A program made the translations under genes and the position numbers. Positions 33,062 through 42,144 of a stretch of 64,000 nucleotides of DNA are shown here, piece by piece (positions within the stretch are counted from its first letter, which is position 1; every line of letters begins with the position of its first letter). Source of the stretch: Burkholderia sp. SRS-46 (GTDB taxonomy: Bacteria > Pseudomonadota > Gammaproteobacteria > Burkholderiales > Burkholderiaceae). The notes under the pieces were generated by a model. That model did not search any database. It was not told the origin of the DNA and was given only the letters and a program-made list of their open reading frames with translations. Location: the NCBI RefSeq assembly GCF_004343775.1, contig NZ_PTXL01000016.1, forward strand, positions 1 through 64,000, read 5' to 3'.

Positions 33062-34309
33062 ATGCGCATCGCGATATTCACGGACAGCTTCTATCCCGAG
33101 CTCGGCGGGATCCAGGATTCGATCCTGTTGACGGCCCGCGCGCTCGGCGAACGCGATCATCAGGTCGTGATCTACGCGCCGCGTGCCGCACACCGGGACT
33201 ATCGGGTGGCCGGTCTGCCGGTCGGCGAGGCCGATCTTGGGGAGAACGTCCGCGTCAGACGCCTGTTCGCCGTGCCGCTGCCCAGTTCGACGGGCCAGTC
33301 GCGCCTGGTGCTACCTACCGGTCAGCGCTGGCGCGAACTGGCCGCGTGGAGCCCGGACATTGTCCATACCCACACGTTCCTCGGAGCCGCCTGGGAGGCG
33401 CTCGGCGTAGCCAGGCGTCTGCGGGTGCCGCTCGTCGGCACCAACCACTGGGCGATCGGCGAATTCAGTGCGTATACGCCGTTGCCTGCCGGTTTGTTCG
33501 CGCGAACCAGCATCCGGGCGGTGACCTGGTATTACAGCCACTGCGCGGTCGTGACCGGCCCGTCCCGGTCGGTGGTGGACGAGATGCTGGCGTTCGGCCT
33601 GCAGCGCCCCACCGGGATTGTGTCCAACCCGATTGACACGGTGCTGTTTAGCCCGCCGACGGCGGTGCAGCGGCAGGCACTCAAGCACCAGCTCGGCTTC
33701 TCGGACGCCACCATTCTTTACGCAGGCCGGCTCGCGGTCGAGAAAAATATCGACGTGCTGATCCGGGCGCTCGCCGGGGTAGCCCAGCAGATCCCGACGG
33801 CGATGCTGGTTCTGGCGGGCCATGGCACTGCGCGCGGCCGCCTCGAACAACTGGCCCGGGAACTTGGTGTCGCGCACCGCGTGCGGTTTCTCGGCACGCT
33901 GACTCAAAGCGCATTGGCCGATGCATATCGGGCCGCAGACGTCTTTGCCATCGCCAGCACGTCGGAGACGCAGAGCATGGTGCTGCTGCAGGCCATGAGT
34001 TCGGGGCTGCCCGCAGTGGGCGCACGCTGGCGCGCGCTGCCCGAATACATCACGGCGGACACGGGCCGACTGGCCGAGCCCGGCCATCCCATGGACTTTG
34101 CCCGCCAGCTGGTCGCCGTCCTTCGGCAGCCGCTGCTGAGGGCACGGCTGGGCGAGCACGCAGCGCGCGGCGCCGAGCGTTTTTCCGTCCCACGAGTCGC
34201 AGCGGCCTGGGAGGCGATTTACGCCGCGGCGACCCGCGAGGACAAGGCACGTCAAACCGTTGCAGAGGAGCGTTCTCATGAAACTCAGCATCATCATCCC
34301 AGCCTATAA
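33062..34309 (+). CDS. Glycosyltransferase, GT4 (GT-B fold)
   Basis: A 415-aa enzyme. The N-terminal domain starts MRIAIFTDSFYPELGGIQDS, typical of MgtA/PimB-like transferases that act on membrane lipids. The C-terminal nucleotide-sugar domain has LYAGRLAVEKNIDVLIRA, GTARGRLEQ, and the EX7E region ASTSETQSMVLLQAMSSGLP. Substrates are unknown; a glycolipid or carrier-lipid sugar is likely from neighbours. An ATG at 33062 is preferred over an upstream one overlapping DedA. It overlaps the following GT2 gene by 32 nt. Confidence 0.87.
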   Translation: MRIAIFTDSFYPELGGIQDSILLTARALGERDHQVVIYAPRAAHRDYRVAGLPVGEADLGENVRVRRLFAVPLPSSTGQSRLVLPTGQRWRELAAWSPDIVHTHTFLGAAWEALGVARRLRVPLVGTNHWAIGEFSAYTPLPAGLFARTSIRAVTWYYSHCAVVTGPSRSVVDEMLAFGLQRPTGIVSNPIDTVLFSPPTAVQRQALKHQLGFSDATILYAGRLAVEKNIDVLIRALAGVAQQIPTAMLVLAGHGTARGRLEQLARELGVAHRVRFLGTLTQSALADAYRAADVFAIASTSETQSMVLLQAMSSGLPAVGARWRALPEYITADTGRLAEPGHPMDFARQLVAVLRQPLLRARLGEHAARGAERFSVPRVAAAWEAIYAAATREDKARQTVAEERSHETQHHHPSL

Positions 34310-35003
34310 CGAGGAAGCCTATCTGGGGACTTGCCTGCGGTCTGCGTCGGCCGAGCTGCGGGCCAATGCCGGGCGCGGGCCGTTCGAGATCATCGTCGTC
34401 GACAACGCCAGTACCGACCGGACCGCCGCGATCGCCGCCGGCTTTCCGAATGCGCGCGTCGTTTCGGCGCCGCACAAGGGTCTGACGCACGCACGGCAAC
34501 GCGGTCTTGAGGAAGCCACCGGAGAGATTCTGGCCTATATCGACGCCGACACGCAGATGCCGCCGGGATGGATCCAGCGGGTGCTTGAAACCTACGACCG
34601 GGGGAATCAGATCGTCTGCGTGAGCGGCCCGTACATTTACGACGATCTGTCGCGCACCAAGCATGCGCTGGTTCGGCTCTACTGGCTGCTGCTCGCGAAA
34701 CCAACGTATCGGCTGACGCGCTATATGGCAGTCGGCGGAAACTTCGCGGCGCGAAAGGAGGCGCTGTTGCGGGTAGGTGGCTTCGACACGTCGATTGCCT
34801 TCTACGGGGAGGATACCGATATCGCGCGAAGGCTATTCAAGGTCGGCGAGGTGATATTCGATATGGGACTGGTGATGCGGACCTCGGCACGCCGGCTGAA
34901 TACGGAGGGGTTTTTCAGGACTGCGCTTCGCTATGCGATGAATTTCGTGTCGGAAGCCGCCTTCAAAAGGCCGGCCACGACCGAATACCGGGACATCCGC
35001 TAA
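34278..35003 (+). CDS. Glycosyltransferase, GT2 (GT-A fold)
   Basis: A 241-aa inverting-type transferase with KLSIIIPAYNEEAYLGTCL, the EIIVVDNASTDRTAAIA nucleotide-binding region, the metal-binding DAD in AYIDADTQMPPGW, and AVGGNFAARKEALLRVGGFD followed by EDTDIARRL as catalytic region. The protein has no clear membrane helix and resembles dolichol/undecaprenyl-phosphate glycosyltransferases. GAGGAG lies upstream of ATG 34278. Its TAA overlaps the ATG of the next (broken) PAP2 gene, so the operon was once longer. Confidence 0.88.
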   Translation: MKLSIIIPAYNEEAYLGTCLRSASAELRANAGRGPFEIIVVDNASTDRTAAIAAGFPNARVVSAPHKGLTHARQRGLEEATGEILAYIDADTQMPPGWIQRVLETYDRGNQIVCVSGPYIYDDLSRTKHALVRLYWLLLAKPTYRLTRYMAVGGNFAARKEALLRVGGFDTSIAFYGEDTDIARRLFKVGEVIFDMGLVMRTSARRLNTEGFFRTALRYAMNFVSEAAFKRPATTEYRDIR

Positions 35004-35564
35004 TGCACCGTGAGGCCACTCACATCGACGCTTTCGCTCGTCCTTCGGCAGGATATCATGCACGACCCTTCGAGCAGGTTTCTCGCACCGGGATGCCGGG
35101 CGACGCATCCGAGGCAGCATCCTGGCAGCCGCATTTGGAATCGCGCGCCGGTGGCCCACTCGGCATCGACCATCAACTGGCATTCGACCAGAGCGGGATC
35201 TGGGCCCGCAAAGTACCAGCTCGGACTGGAGTACGCCGTCGTGGCGGCCGAACTGGGCGGCGCACTTTGGCTCGGCAACCACAATGAACTGGGCCACACG
35301 TTCTGGCAGACGATGGATGCCTCGGCGATCTCGGCCGTCGCAGCGCAAGGCATGAAATACGCGTTCAGCCGCGTCCGGCCCGATCAGGGACAGGGCCCGA
35401 ACCAATGGTTTCCAGGGGCGCTGTTGCCAGAGTTCTACTGGAGCACCCACGCGGCAAATCCCGACATTGGTCCAGATCCTTCCGCTCGGATTCAGTATCG
35501 GCTTTTCGAAACGTTTCTAGACACATCCTCATCCTCCATACCGCGGCATCGAGGGGGCGGTTGA
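35003..35564 (+). pseudogene. PAP2-family phosphatase, frameshifted and truncated
   Basis: The ATG at 35003 overlaps the GT2 stop. HQLAFDQSGIWARK is in the first frame, and YQLGLEYAVVAAELGGALWL continues in a second frame after a 1-nt shift near 35210. The family motif MKYAFSRVRPDQGQGPNQWF is present, but after PG the sequence loses the PSGH and final motifs, so it is inactive. It would have been a second lipid phosphatase in the operon. Confidence 0.8.
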
Positions 35565-36697
35565 TGACGATAGGACGGGGCGTGAAGCAGGACCCTGGGC
35601 GGGGCGCCGGTGAGTCAAGTGAAGCGCACAACGCGACCGATGAGCACACCGTGCGGCCTGCGCCGACGCTTGACAACACCCGAACCAGCAACTGCGCGCC
35701 GAAACCGACAGTGCCCGACCTTGCCAGTTACCTGTTCATGCTGGTCATGATGGTGCTTGCGCTGACGCTCAAATTGCTCGGCGCGCTGCTCGCCGGTCTG
35801 CTGGTCTACCAGCTGATCCAGACGATCGTGCCGCGGCTCGGGCAGCGGCTGTCGGGTCAGTCCGCGCGCTGGTTCGCGGTGGCGATCGTGCCGGTCATCG
35901 TGATCGGTAGCCTCACCGGTGTGACGCTGGCGGTGATCGAACACGTGGAAAGCAATGTGACGAGCTTGCAGAAGCTGCTCGACCCGCTGGCCGGCTCCTT
36001 CGATCAGGCGCGTGCCCGGCTGCCGTTGTGGGCGAGCCCGTACCTTCCGACCAGCGCGACCGAAATGGAAACGAAGCTGATGGGGCTGGCACGCCAACAT
36101 GCAACGCAATTGGCCGAAGGCGGCACGGACGCGATGCGGGGCCTGGTGCAGGTGCTGATCGGGGTAATCCTGGGCACGGTTGTCGCGGCCAGTGCACCGC
36201 GCCATCCGCGCCGGCTGCCGGTCGCGGCGGCGCTGACCACGCGGCTGACGCGCTTCGCCGACGCGTTCCGGCGGATTGTGTTCGCGCAACTGAAGATTTC
36301 GGCGATCAACGCATCCTTCACCGGGCTGTACCTGCTAGTTGCGCTGCCACTCTTCCACTCCCGGCTGCCGCTGTCGAAGACGCTGGTGGTCCTTGCGTTC
36401 ATTGTCGGGCTGCTGCCGGTGATCGGCAACCTGATCTCGAACACGTTGATCGTGATCATCTCGCTGACGGCCGGCATCGGCGTCGCGATCGCTTCACTGA
36501 TCTTCCTGATCGTGATTCACAAGCTCGAATACCTCCTGAATGCGCGCATCGTCGGCGGCCAAATCGCGGCGAAGGCGTGGGAGCTGCTGGTCGCGATGCT
36601 GGTGATGGAAGCCGCGTTCGGCATGGCCGGCGTGATCGCCGCGCCGATCTATTACGCCTATGTGAAGCGCGAACTGGTGCTCGCGGGGCTGATTTGA
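35564..36697 (+). CDS. AI-2E/PerM-family transporter, 377 aa
   Basis: After a hydrophilic N-terminal segment of about 45 residues come two helices (YLFMLVMMVLALTLKLLGAL and the LAGLLVYQLI continuation) and a pair around RWFAVAIVPVIVIGSLTG. A periplasmic or cytoplasmic stretch of about 90 residues follows, then the conserved C-terminal block with FIVGLLPVIGNLISNTLIVI, GVAIASLIFLIVIHKLEYLL and the terminal YYAYVKRELVL. Family members export small molecules or ions; the substrate here is unknown. ATG 35564 overlaps the stop of the PAP2 relic. Confidence 0.85.
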   Translation: MTIGRGVKQDPGRGAGESSEAHNATDEHTVRPAPTLDNTRTSNCAPKPTVPDLASYLFMLVMMVLALTLKLLGALLAGLLVYQLIQTIVPRLGQRLSGQSARWFAVAIVPVIVIGSLTGVTLAVIEHVESNVTSLQKLLDPLAGSFDQARARLPLWASPYLPTSATEMETKLMGLARQHATQLAEGGTDAMRGLVQVLIGVILGTVVAASAPRHPRRLPVAAALTTRLTRFADAFRRIVFAQLKISAINASFTGLYLLVALPLFHSRLPLSKTLVVLAFIVGLLPVIGNLISNTLIVIISLTAGIGVAIASLIFLIVIHKLEYLLNARIVGGQIAAKAWELLVAMLVMEAAFGMAGVIAAPIYYAYVKRELVLAGLI

Positions 36698-36882
36698 CCA
36701 CCGTTGGATTGCGAGAGGTGTCGGTGCAGGCGTCCCATTGGTCTACGCACATGGCAGCAGGGGAGCACCGGGTCCCGGTCGCGCGTCGTACAACTTCCGG
36801 GGTGATTGCCCAGTACCCACTTGCCCAGGTGTTGGTTCTCGCTCGAGGCAGGCACGGCGTCCCACGCTGCGCGTCCCGGGCG

Positions 36883-37632
36883 CTAGCTCTCAGGCGGGCG
36901 TCTGGCCACGCGCGCGAGGTAGCGATCAATCGCCACGGCAAGTTCATGCAGCTCGGTCGGCAAGCGGGCGGAGTCGATTTCGATACCTGGGTCAGCGCGT
37001 GCATTGGCGTCCTGGATGCTCTCGGTGATGCGCCGGATGGGCAAGATGGCGCGCCGGGCGACGAACCATCCCAGCCCGACGGCCAGCAGACCGGTGACAA
37101 CCAGCAGTGCCGCGACCTTGTGGCGATAACCGTCGAGGATCTGCTTGCTGTCGGTCAGATCCATCGCGACCTGCAGCGTGTAGGGCTGGCGATCTGCGGA
37201 AAGCGCCTGCCCTGCCACCAGCAGGAATTTACTTTCAGCAGCGCCATGCCAGCGCACGCCGTGATCGGGCAGCGTATCCGGACCGGCCGGTTTGGGGAAC
37301 GCAGTCGGGGGAACGGCCATGTCGACACTCTGCACGATGATCCGGCCTGAGCCATCGACCAGGCGCGACTGAAACCGTGGATCCCCGGTGGCGTGCTCCG
37401 TCCACCTGCGCACCCAACGCTCGGGCGTGTCCGTCGCGGTGGCCTCGCCGATGGTGTTGCGCAGTCGGCGAACCTGATGCGCCACCGTGGCCGTATCGCG
37501 TACGAGCAGTTCATTCTTGAGGGCGAGGTAGAGGTAGCTGCCGGCCAACGACAGGATGACGAGGGTTGCCACTGTGTAGAGAACCGCCAGCGCGTGGGCG
37601 ATGGACCAGCGGACCAGCAGCGGCTTATTCAT
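36883..37632 (-). pseudogene. Sensor kinase truncated after HAMP
   Basis: ATG 37632 with AAGGAG upstream opens a protein with a first helix (about 14-36), a periplasmic sensor of about 130 residues, a second helix (about 162-182) and a HAMP-like segment (ARRAILPIRRITESIQDAN). It stops after about 249 residues. The His box and ATPase domains are missing, and 36698-36882 shows no continuation. It overlaps the upstream DedA gene by 8 nt. No partner regulator is adjacent. Confidence 0.75.
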
Positions 37633-38284
37633 CGTACGGCTCCTTGAAGGATGACGCAGAGGGTCGTGCGGACGGCGCAGGCGCCGGCTTGCTGCGGCGG
37701 CGCCGGTACGCCGTGCCGGCAACCGCAACCAGGAGCCCCGACGCAACCACAACCCAGGCCCAGCGCGGCAGATGCTGGATGGATCCGGCGAAATAGCCGG
37801 CCGAACAGTATCCGGCCACCGAAACCCCCACGCCCACTGCGTTGGCGGGTGCAAACTGGTGGTAGCGAATTCCGGTCGCGCCTGCCATGAACGGAATCAG
37901 CCCGCGCACGATCGGAACGGGACGCGCCAGTACGAACGTTTTGCTGCCATACCGTTGCTGGAAGCGCTGCGCACGTTCCAGATACCGTGGTTTGATTATC
38001 CCGCTGCCGAGGCCGAGCATCCGCCCGAAAAAGAAACTCATCGAATCACCCAGCAGGGCCGCCGGCACCAGCAGCCCAATGATCCCGGGCAACGTGAAAT
38101 CGCCCCGCGCGGCCAGTCCGCCGGCCGCCAGCAGGAGCGCGCCACCGGGAATGAACGGCGTCAGCACGAGTCCGGTTTCGCAGAAGATCACCAGAAAGAA
38201 CACCGGAAAGACCCATTCCGAATGCTGATCGCTGAAGGCAACGATCGCACCGCCGAAGTTCGATATGAAATTGAGCGCATTCAC
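37625..38284 (-). CDS. DedA-family membrane protein, 219 aa
   Basis: A full-length DedA protein. CETGLVLTPFIPGGALLLAAG is the first reentrant region, GDSMSFFFGR the linker, and KTFVLARPVPIVRGLIPFMAG the Arg-containing second reentrant motif. Two further helices lie near the C-terminus, before a Pro/Ala/Ser-rich tail. It is related to YohD/YqjA, envelope proteins needed for membrane potential and carrier-lipid transport. The start is GTG 38284. It is the third DedA domain in this island. Confidence 0.88.
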   Translation of the reverse strand: MNALNFISNFGGAIVAFSDQHSEWVFPVFFLVIFCETGLVLTPFIPGGALLLAAGGLAARGDFTLPGIIGLLVPAALLGDSMSFFFGRMLGLGSGIIKPRYLERAQRFQQRYGSKTFVLARPVPIVRGLIPFMAGATGIRYHQFAPANAVGVGVSVAGYCSAGYFAGSIQHLPRWAWVVVASGLLVAVAGTAYRRRRSKPAPAPSARPSASSFKEPYDE

Positions 38285-38739
38285 TCATGCCTCGCCATCT
38301 GGCCGTGGGCCGAACATCAGGGACGTCCGCAGGCTGGCGCTGCTGAGCATCCGCGTCGGCGGTCCGGCACTCCAGGCCGACTCCGGCTCATCGCCGCAGA
38401 TGCCATCGGGGTCGACAGGTTCGGTCGGTCGCGCCAATCGCTTCAGCGTGTCGGCGTCGGAAGAACATTGATGCCATGTGCAGATTTGACAGAGCCAACC
38501 CACAGATAGAGGTACTTCACCGGCTTCGGCCCGAAGCGGAAATTTGATTGTTGCAATGACACCCTCGCGCTGTTGTTGGGCGCACGCTCGTTCCACGTCG
38601 GTTCATCGTTCAGCCTGATAGGGGTGCTAATCGAAGGCCGGACTGTTCACAATCATGCCGCGCCCGCCAGATATTGCCGCGAGCCAGCCGCGTCTATAAC
38701 TTCCGGCTCGCCACACATTCGGAGCGCGCCTTCCCTTCT
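38285..38739. other. Intergenic stretch without recognisable gene
   Basis: Short frames are present on both strands but none has a ribosome site and family similarity together. It must hold the promoter of the DedA operon at its left end; I see no box or repeat. Confidence 0.4.
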
Positions 38740-39063
38740 TCAATGGCGGAAGTAGACCGAGTGCGTTGAGGTCGTACCAGCGCGACGTTGACCCGATTGC
38801 GACGTACCGATCGCAGCTGGGCCGTAGCTGGCGGTGCCGGCCTGGGCGGTCGCGCTCGGTGCGTCCACGCGCTTCAGCGCGGCCTGGATGTCATCGGGAT
38901 AGTGACTGGCGTCCGAGGACGCGCCTGTGTAGCCCGCCAGTCGGAGCTGAGCGAGTCCAGCGCGCACCTGCTCGCGCGTGACAGACGGGTTCGCCTGCGC
39001 GAACGATGCCAGCGGAGCAGCGAAAACGGAAGCAGCGACAACGGCATAGATCAGGGATTTCAT
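38740..39063 (-). CDS. DUF4148-family periplasmic protein, 107 aa
   Basis: A signal peptide (MKSLIYAVVAASVFAAPLAS, cleavage after FAQ/ANP) is followed by the short DUF4148 pattern SVTREQVRAGLAQLRLAGYT...SHYPDDIQAALKRV. The tail is low-complexity Ser/Thr/Gly. Such small secreted proteins are abundant in Burkholderia, Cupriavidus and relatives; their role is unknown. Ribosome site AGGAAA precedes ATG 39063. A CusR-like box lies 236 bp upstream, so it may belong to the regulon. Confidence 0.8.
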   Translation of the reverse strand: MKSLIYAVVAASVFAAPLASFAQANPSVTREQVRAGLAQLRLAGYTGASSDASHYPDDIQAALKRVDAPSATAQAGTASYGPAAIGTSQSGQRRAGTTSTHSVYFRH

Positions 39064-39651
39064 GTGATTTCCTATTTGGGCGCACGAAAGAGTAGGCGCT
39101 TAGCGATCGGCCATGTCCGCGCCAGCGCAGGACTGGCCACGACACGGATCCTGGAGCGGGAAGTCGCGAGCGGGGACGTACAGGGCGTAGAACAACGACA
39201 TGAGACCACTCCCGTTCCTGCTGGATCAGTGCCGCAGCGTCATTGTTGCGACGAAGACCATGCTACGGGAGCGGTACCGGCAAACCTCCAACGGGAGGAT
39301 TACACTTTTGTCATTTCTAGCGGGATCAACCGGGAGAACACACGATTCGGGCTGCTCCCCGATGTGGCGCCTTCTGTTGTCCTCCGCTATCGACCACTTC
39401 GGCTCAATCTTCTGTTGCTGATTGCTGGCGGTTCACAGTGCTTCGATGTTCAACACTTCCGACGCGTTGCCAGCACGCGCCATGAAGGGAATGTTGACGA
39501 CTGGCGACCACGCGACTTTCTCAAGGTGTCCTGATATTCGATCTCACGCACGCGGACGCGCCTCACCACCATCGCCGTCTGGCGCCGGCACAACAGGCCT
39601 GCCGGATGACAAGTCGCAGTGAAGGTCCATGGGTCGATGATTCGCACGAAG
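39064..39651. other. Intergenic region with a CusR-like box
   Basis: No convincing gene between the DUF4148 gene and the sensor kinase. It holds box 4 at 39299-39318. Confidence 0.4.
39299..39318 (+). promoter_or_regulatory. CusR/CopR-like box 4
   Basis: ATTACACTTTTGTCATTTCT, with one extra deviation in the left arm compared with boxes 1 to 3. Confidence 0.5.
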
Positions 39652-41064
39652 CTACGTTGGAGGCGAGCCGGGCAGCCGGATCGTAAAGGTAGTGCCCAGG
39701 CCGGGCCGGCTGGTTACCTCGACTGTGCCCCGATGCAAGGCTATGATGGTTTTCACGATGGCGAGGCCCAGCCCTGTGCTCGCCTCGGAACGGGCCGGGT
39801 CGACCCGGTAGAAGCGCTCGAACAGGTGCGGGAGATGTTGCGCGGCGATCCCTTCTCCTGTATCGACCACGCGTAGCACGGCGTCGCCATTCGACGCCTG
39901 CCCAGCTTCGAGCGTAACGGATTGGCCAGCGGTGCTATGACGCAGCGCGTTCGCGACGAGATTCGACAGCGCTCGGCGGAGTAACGCCGGATCGGCAACC
40001 AGTTGCGCGTCGCCCGCCTGCGTCAACGTGATGCCTTGTTCGTCGGCGAGTGCTTCGAAGAAATCAATGAGTTTTCCGAATTGCTCGGCCGCGCCAATGC
40101 GCTGTGGCCGGATCGTGGTCTGCTGATTTTCGGTCCGCGCGAGAAACAGCATCGCTTCGATCATGCGGCTCAAGACGTCATATTCTTCCATGCTGCGCTC
40201 GACCAGTTCCTTGTACTCGGCGGTCGTTCGCGCGCGACTCAGCGTGACGCTCGCTGCGCTCATCAGATTGTTGAGCGGCGTCCTGAACTCATGGGCCAGA
40301 TCGGACGAGAAGCGCGAGAGTTGTTCGAAGGAACGGCGCAGTCGCAATACCATCGCGTCGAACGCCTGGGCCAGTTCTTTCAGTTCGGCAGGCATCGGTG
40401 CGTCGCCAAGCCGTTCGTCAAAGTGCTCCGCGTTGATCCGGCCCGCAGCCTGGGCGATGCGCCGAACGAGTAGCAGTTCGCGGCGAATGCCGACATAGCC
40501 GATGCCGATCGCGGCCAGCACCACGCCAAGCCACATGCTGACCAGCTTGTGGCGGTACGCAATGAACTGGCGTTCCGAATCCGACAGATCCATCGCGGCC
40601 TGGATGATCCGCGTTGGGTTCGACGTGTCGGCGTCGACCCGTGCCGACATGAGCATCAGTTCCAGGCCACCGGTTGGTGAGTGCCATCGAGCGGAACTTG
40701 CGGGTATGCTTTCCGCCGCAGCCGGCGCGGGAAAGGCGGTCGGGGGCGCTGTCAGGCCAGGTGTCTCAGTCAACGTTCTGCCTGTCGCGTCCAGCAGCCT
40801 GACAAAGATTCCCTTGCGGGCCAGCACATGCGATTCCCAGCGCGGTGGCGCTGGAACCCGGGGTTGTCCAGGGCCGTCCCCTGACATCACGAGACGAACT
40901 TCCCGGATGTGCTCTGCCAGCGCCGACTCGTCCTGCTGGAGAATGTCCTGCTTCAGCGACCAGTAGAGGAATACGCTCGCGCCTAGTTGAATGGCGGCCA
41001 CCGACACCGCGAACACCATCGTCAACCGCGTCGCGATCGCCCATGAGCGGGCCCTACTCATCAC
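39652..41064 (-). CDS. Heavy-metal sensor histidine kinase (IrlS/CusS-like)
   Basis: A 470-aa kinase with helices at about 15-36 and 172-192 and a periplasmic sensor of about 135 residues between them. HAMP, the canonical His box DLAHEFRTPLNNLM (about residue 258), the N box LSNLVANALRHS, and the G boxes VVDTGEGI and GLGLAIVKTII follow. It starts at GTG 41064 or ATG 41061, overlapping the end of its response regulator gene. The sensor sequence is clearly related to that of the kinase at 22633, suggesting a duplicated metal-sensing system. Confidence 0.9.
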   Translation of the reverse strand: MMSRARSWAIATRLTMVFAVSVAAIQLGASVFLYWSLKQDILQQDESALAEHIREVRLVMSGDGPGQPRVPAPPRWESHVLARKGIFVRLLDATGRTLTETPGLTAPPTAFPAPAAAESIPASSARWHSPTGGLELMLMSARVDADTSNPTRIIQAAMDLSDSERQFIAYRHKLVSMWLGVVLAAIGIGYVGIRRELLLVRRIAQAAGRINAEHFDERLGDAPMPAELKELAQAFDAMVLRLRRSFEQLSRFSSDLAHEFRTPLNNLMSAASVTLSRARTTAEYKELVERSMEEYDVLSRMIEAMLFLARTENQQTTIRPQRIGAAEQFGKLIDFFEALADEQGITLTQAGDAQLVADPALLRRALSNLVANALRHSTAGQSVTLEAGQASNGDAVLRVVDTGEGIAAQHLPHLFERFYRVDPARSEASTGLGLAIVKTIIALHRGTVEVTSRPGLGTTFTIRLPGSPPT

Positions 41065-41740
41065 GCTCTTCCAGGATGTACCCGACGCCGCGCACCGTGT
41101 GAATCAGTTTCGGCGTGAAATCCGCGTCGATCTTGGCACGCAGGCGCCGCACCGCGACATCGACGACGTTGGTGTCGCTATCGAAATTCATGTCCCACAC
41201 CTGCTCGGCGAGCTGCGTGCGCGACAGCGCCTCGCCGCGGCGGCGCAGCAGCAGCGCCAGCAGTGCGAACTCCTTGGGCGTCAGATCGATACGCTGGCCC
41301 TGACGCGTGGCTTTCCGGCTTAGCAGATCGAGCTCCAGATCTGCGATCTTCAGCTGTGTTTCCCGTTGGGGCGACACGCCCTGGCCGCGCCGCAAAATAA
41401 CCCTGATCCGCGCCAGCAGCTCGGAGAACGCAAACGGCTTGACGAGATAGTCGTCGGCGCCCAGTTCCAGGCCACGGACGCGGTCCTCCACGCCGTCGCG
41501 CGCGGTCAGGCACAGCACGGGCAGCGCAGGCTTTTGCTTGCGAATCATCTCGAGTACCGACCAGCCGTCGAGTACGGGCAGCATGATGTCGAGCACGACA
41601 AGGTCGTAATCTTGCGTCAGGGCGAGATGCAAACCATCTGCCCCGGTTGCGGCGGTATCCACCTGCAGGCCGTTTTCGCGCAGGCCTTTTTGCAGATAGG
41701 TGGCCGCGTGCTCCTGGTCTTCGATGATCAGGATACGCAT
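41054..41740 (-). CDS. OmpR-family response regulator, heavy-metal (IrlR/CusR) type
   Basis: A 228-aa protein. Receiver has IIEDQEHA, phospho-acceptor Asp in LVVLDIMLPVLDG (about 51), LTARD and LVKPFAFSEL. The winged helix has LTPKEFALLALLLRRRGE, the metal-type VWDMNFDSDTNVVDVAVRRL and the ending LIHTVRGVGYILEE. It and the regulator at 21981 are paralogues with nearly the same recognition helix, so both may read the same CusR-like boxes; box 5 lies 214 bp upstream of its start. Confidence 0.9.
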   Translation of the reverse strand: MRILIIEDQEHAATYLQKGLRENGLQVDTAATGADGLHLALTQDYDLVVLDIMLPVLDGWSVLEMIRKQKPALPVLCLTARDGVEDRVRGLELGADDYLVKPFAFSELLARIRVILRRGQGVSPQRETQLKIADLELDLLSRKATRQGQRIDLTPKEFALLALLLRRRGEALSRTQLAEQVWDMNFDSDTNVVDVAVRRLRAKIDADFTPKLIHTVRGVGYILEERDE

Positions 41741-42144
41741 CGCCTTGACGCTACAGAAAGATGACTCATGATGAAATCCCGAACAGGCATATGGGCACGG
41801 CGACTGCGGCGATCAGCCCCGATCCTGCCCCGCGACACGGTTCAAGCCGTTGCCACGCACGGGTGATGCGAGCCGGTTTATCACCTCGATGCGCCGCATA
41901 TTCTACGCGTATCGTGTCCCGGCGTTATCGCACGAATTTTGTCCGCCCATGAGAAACATGACGGAAATGTCATCAGCCTGTCCGGTTTCTGTTCGTCCTG
42001 GTTACCTATGCTGGGCCGGTTATTTCGTCTGCACCTTGTGAGGCGGATGAAGCCGTCCATCTTGCATGCAACGGGGATCGACATCACATGGTGTATCCGG
42101 AAAACACCGACGCCCCGTGAGGCACTTGAACGGAATCTGTTTTC
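41741..42144. other. Divergent region between two response regulators, with CusR-like box
   Basis: No gene seen. Contains box 5 (41954-41974) about midway between the two divergent regulators. Confidence 0.5.
41954..41974 (-). promoter_or_regulatory. CusR/CopR-like box 5
   Basis: Minus strand reads GATGACATTTCCGTCATG plus TTT, one mismatch in the right arm. Confidence 0.55.

Noticed and set aside
38285..38596. 103-codon minus-strand frame
   Set aside because: No ribosome site, family similarity or coupling to neighbours; treated as non-coding.
38788..39534. 248-codon plus-strand frame
   Set aside because: It lies opposite the DUF4148 gene and continues into low-structure intergenic DNA with a regulator box; no similarity seen.
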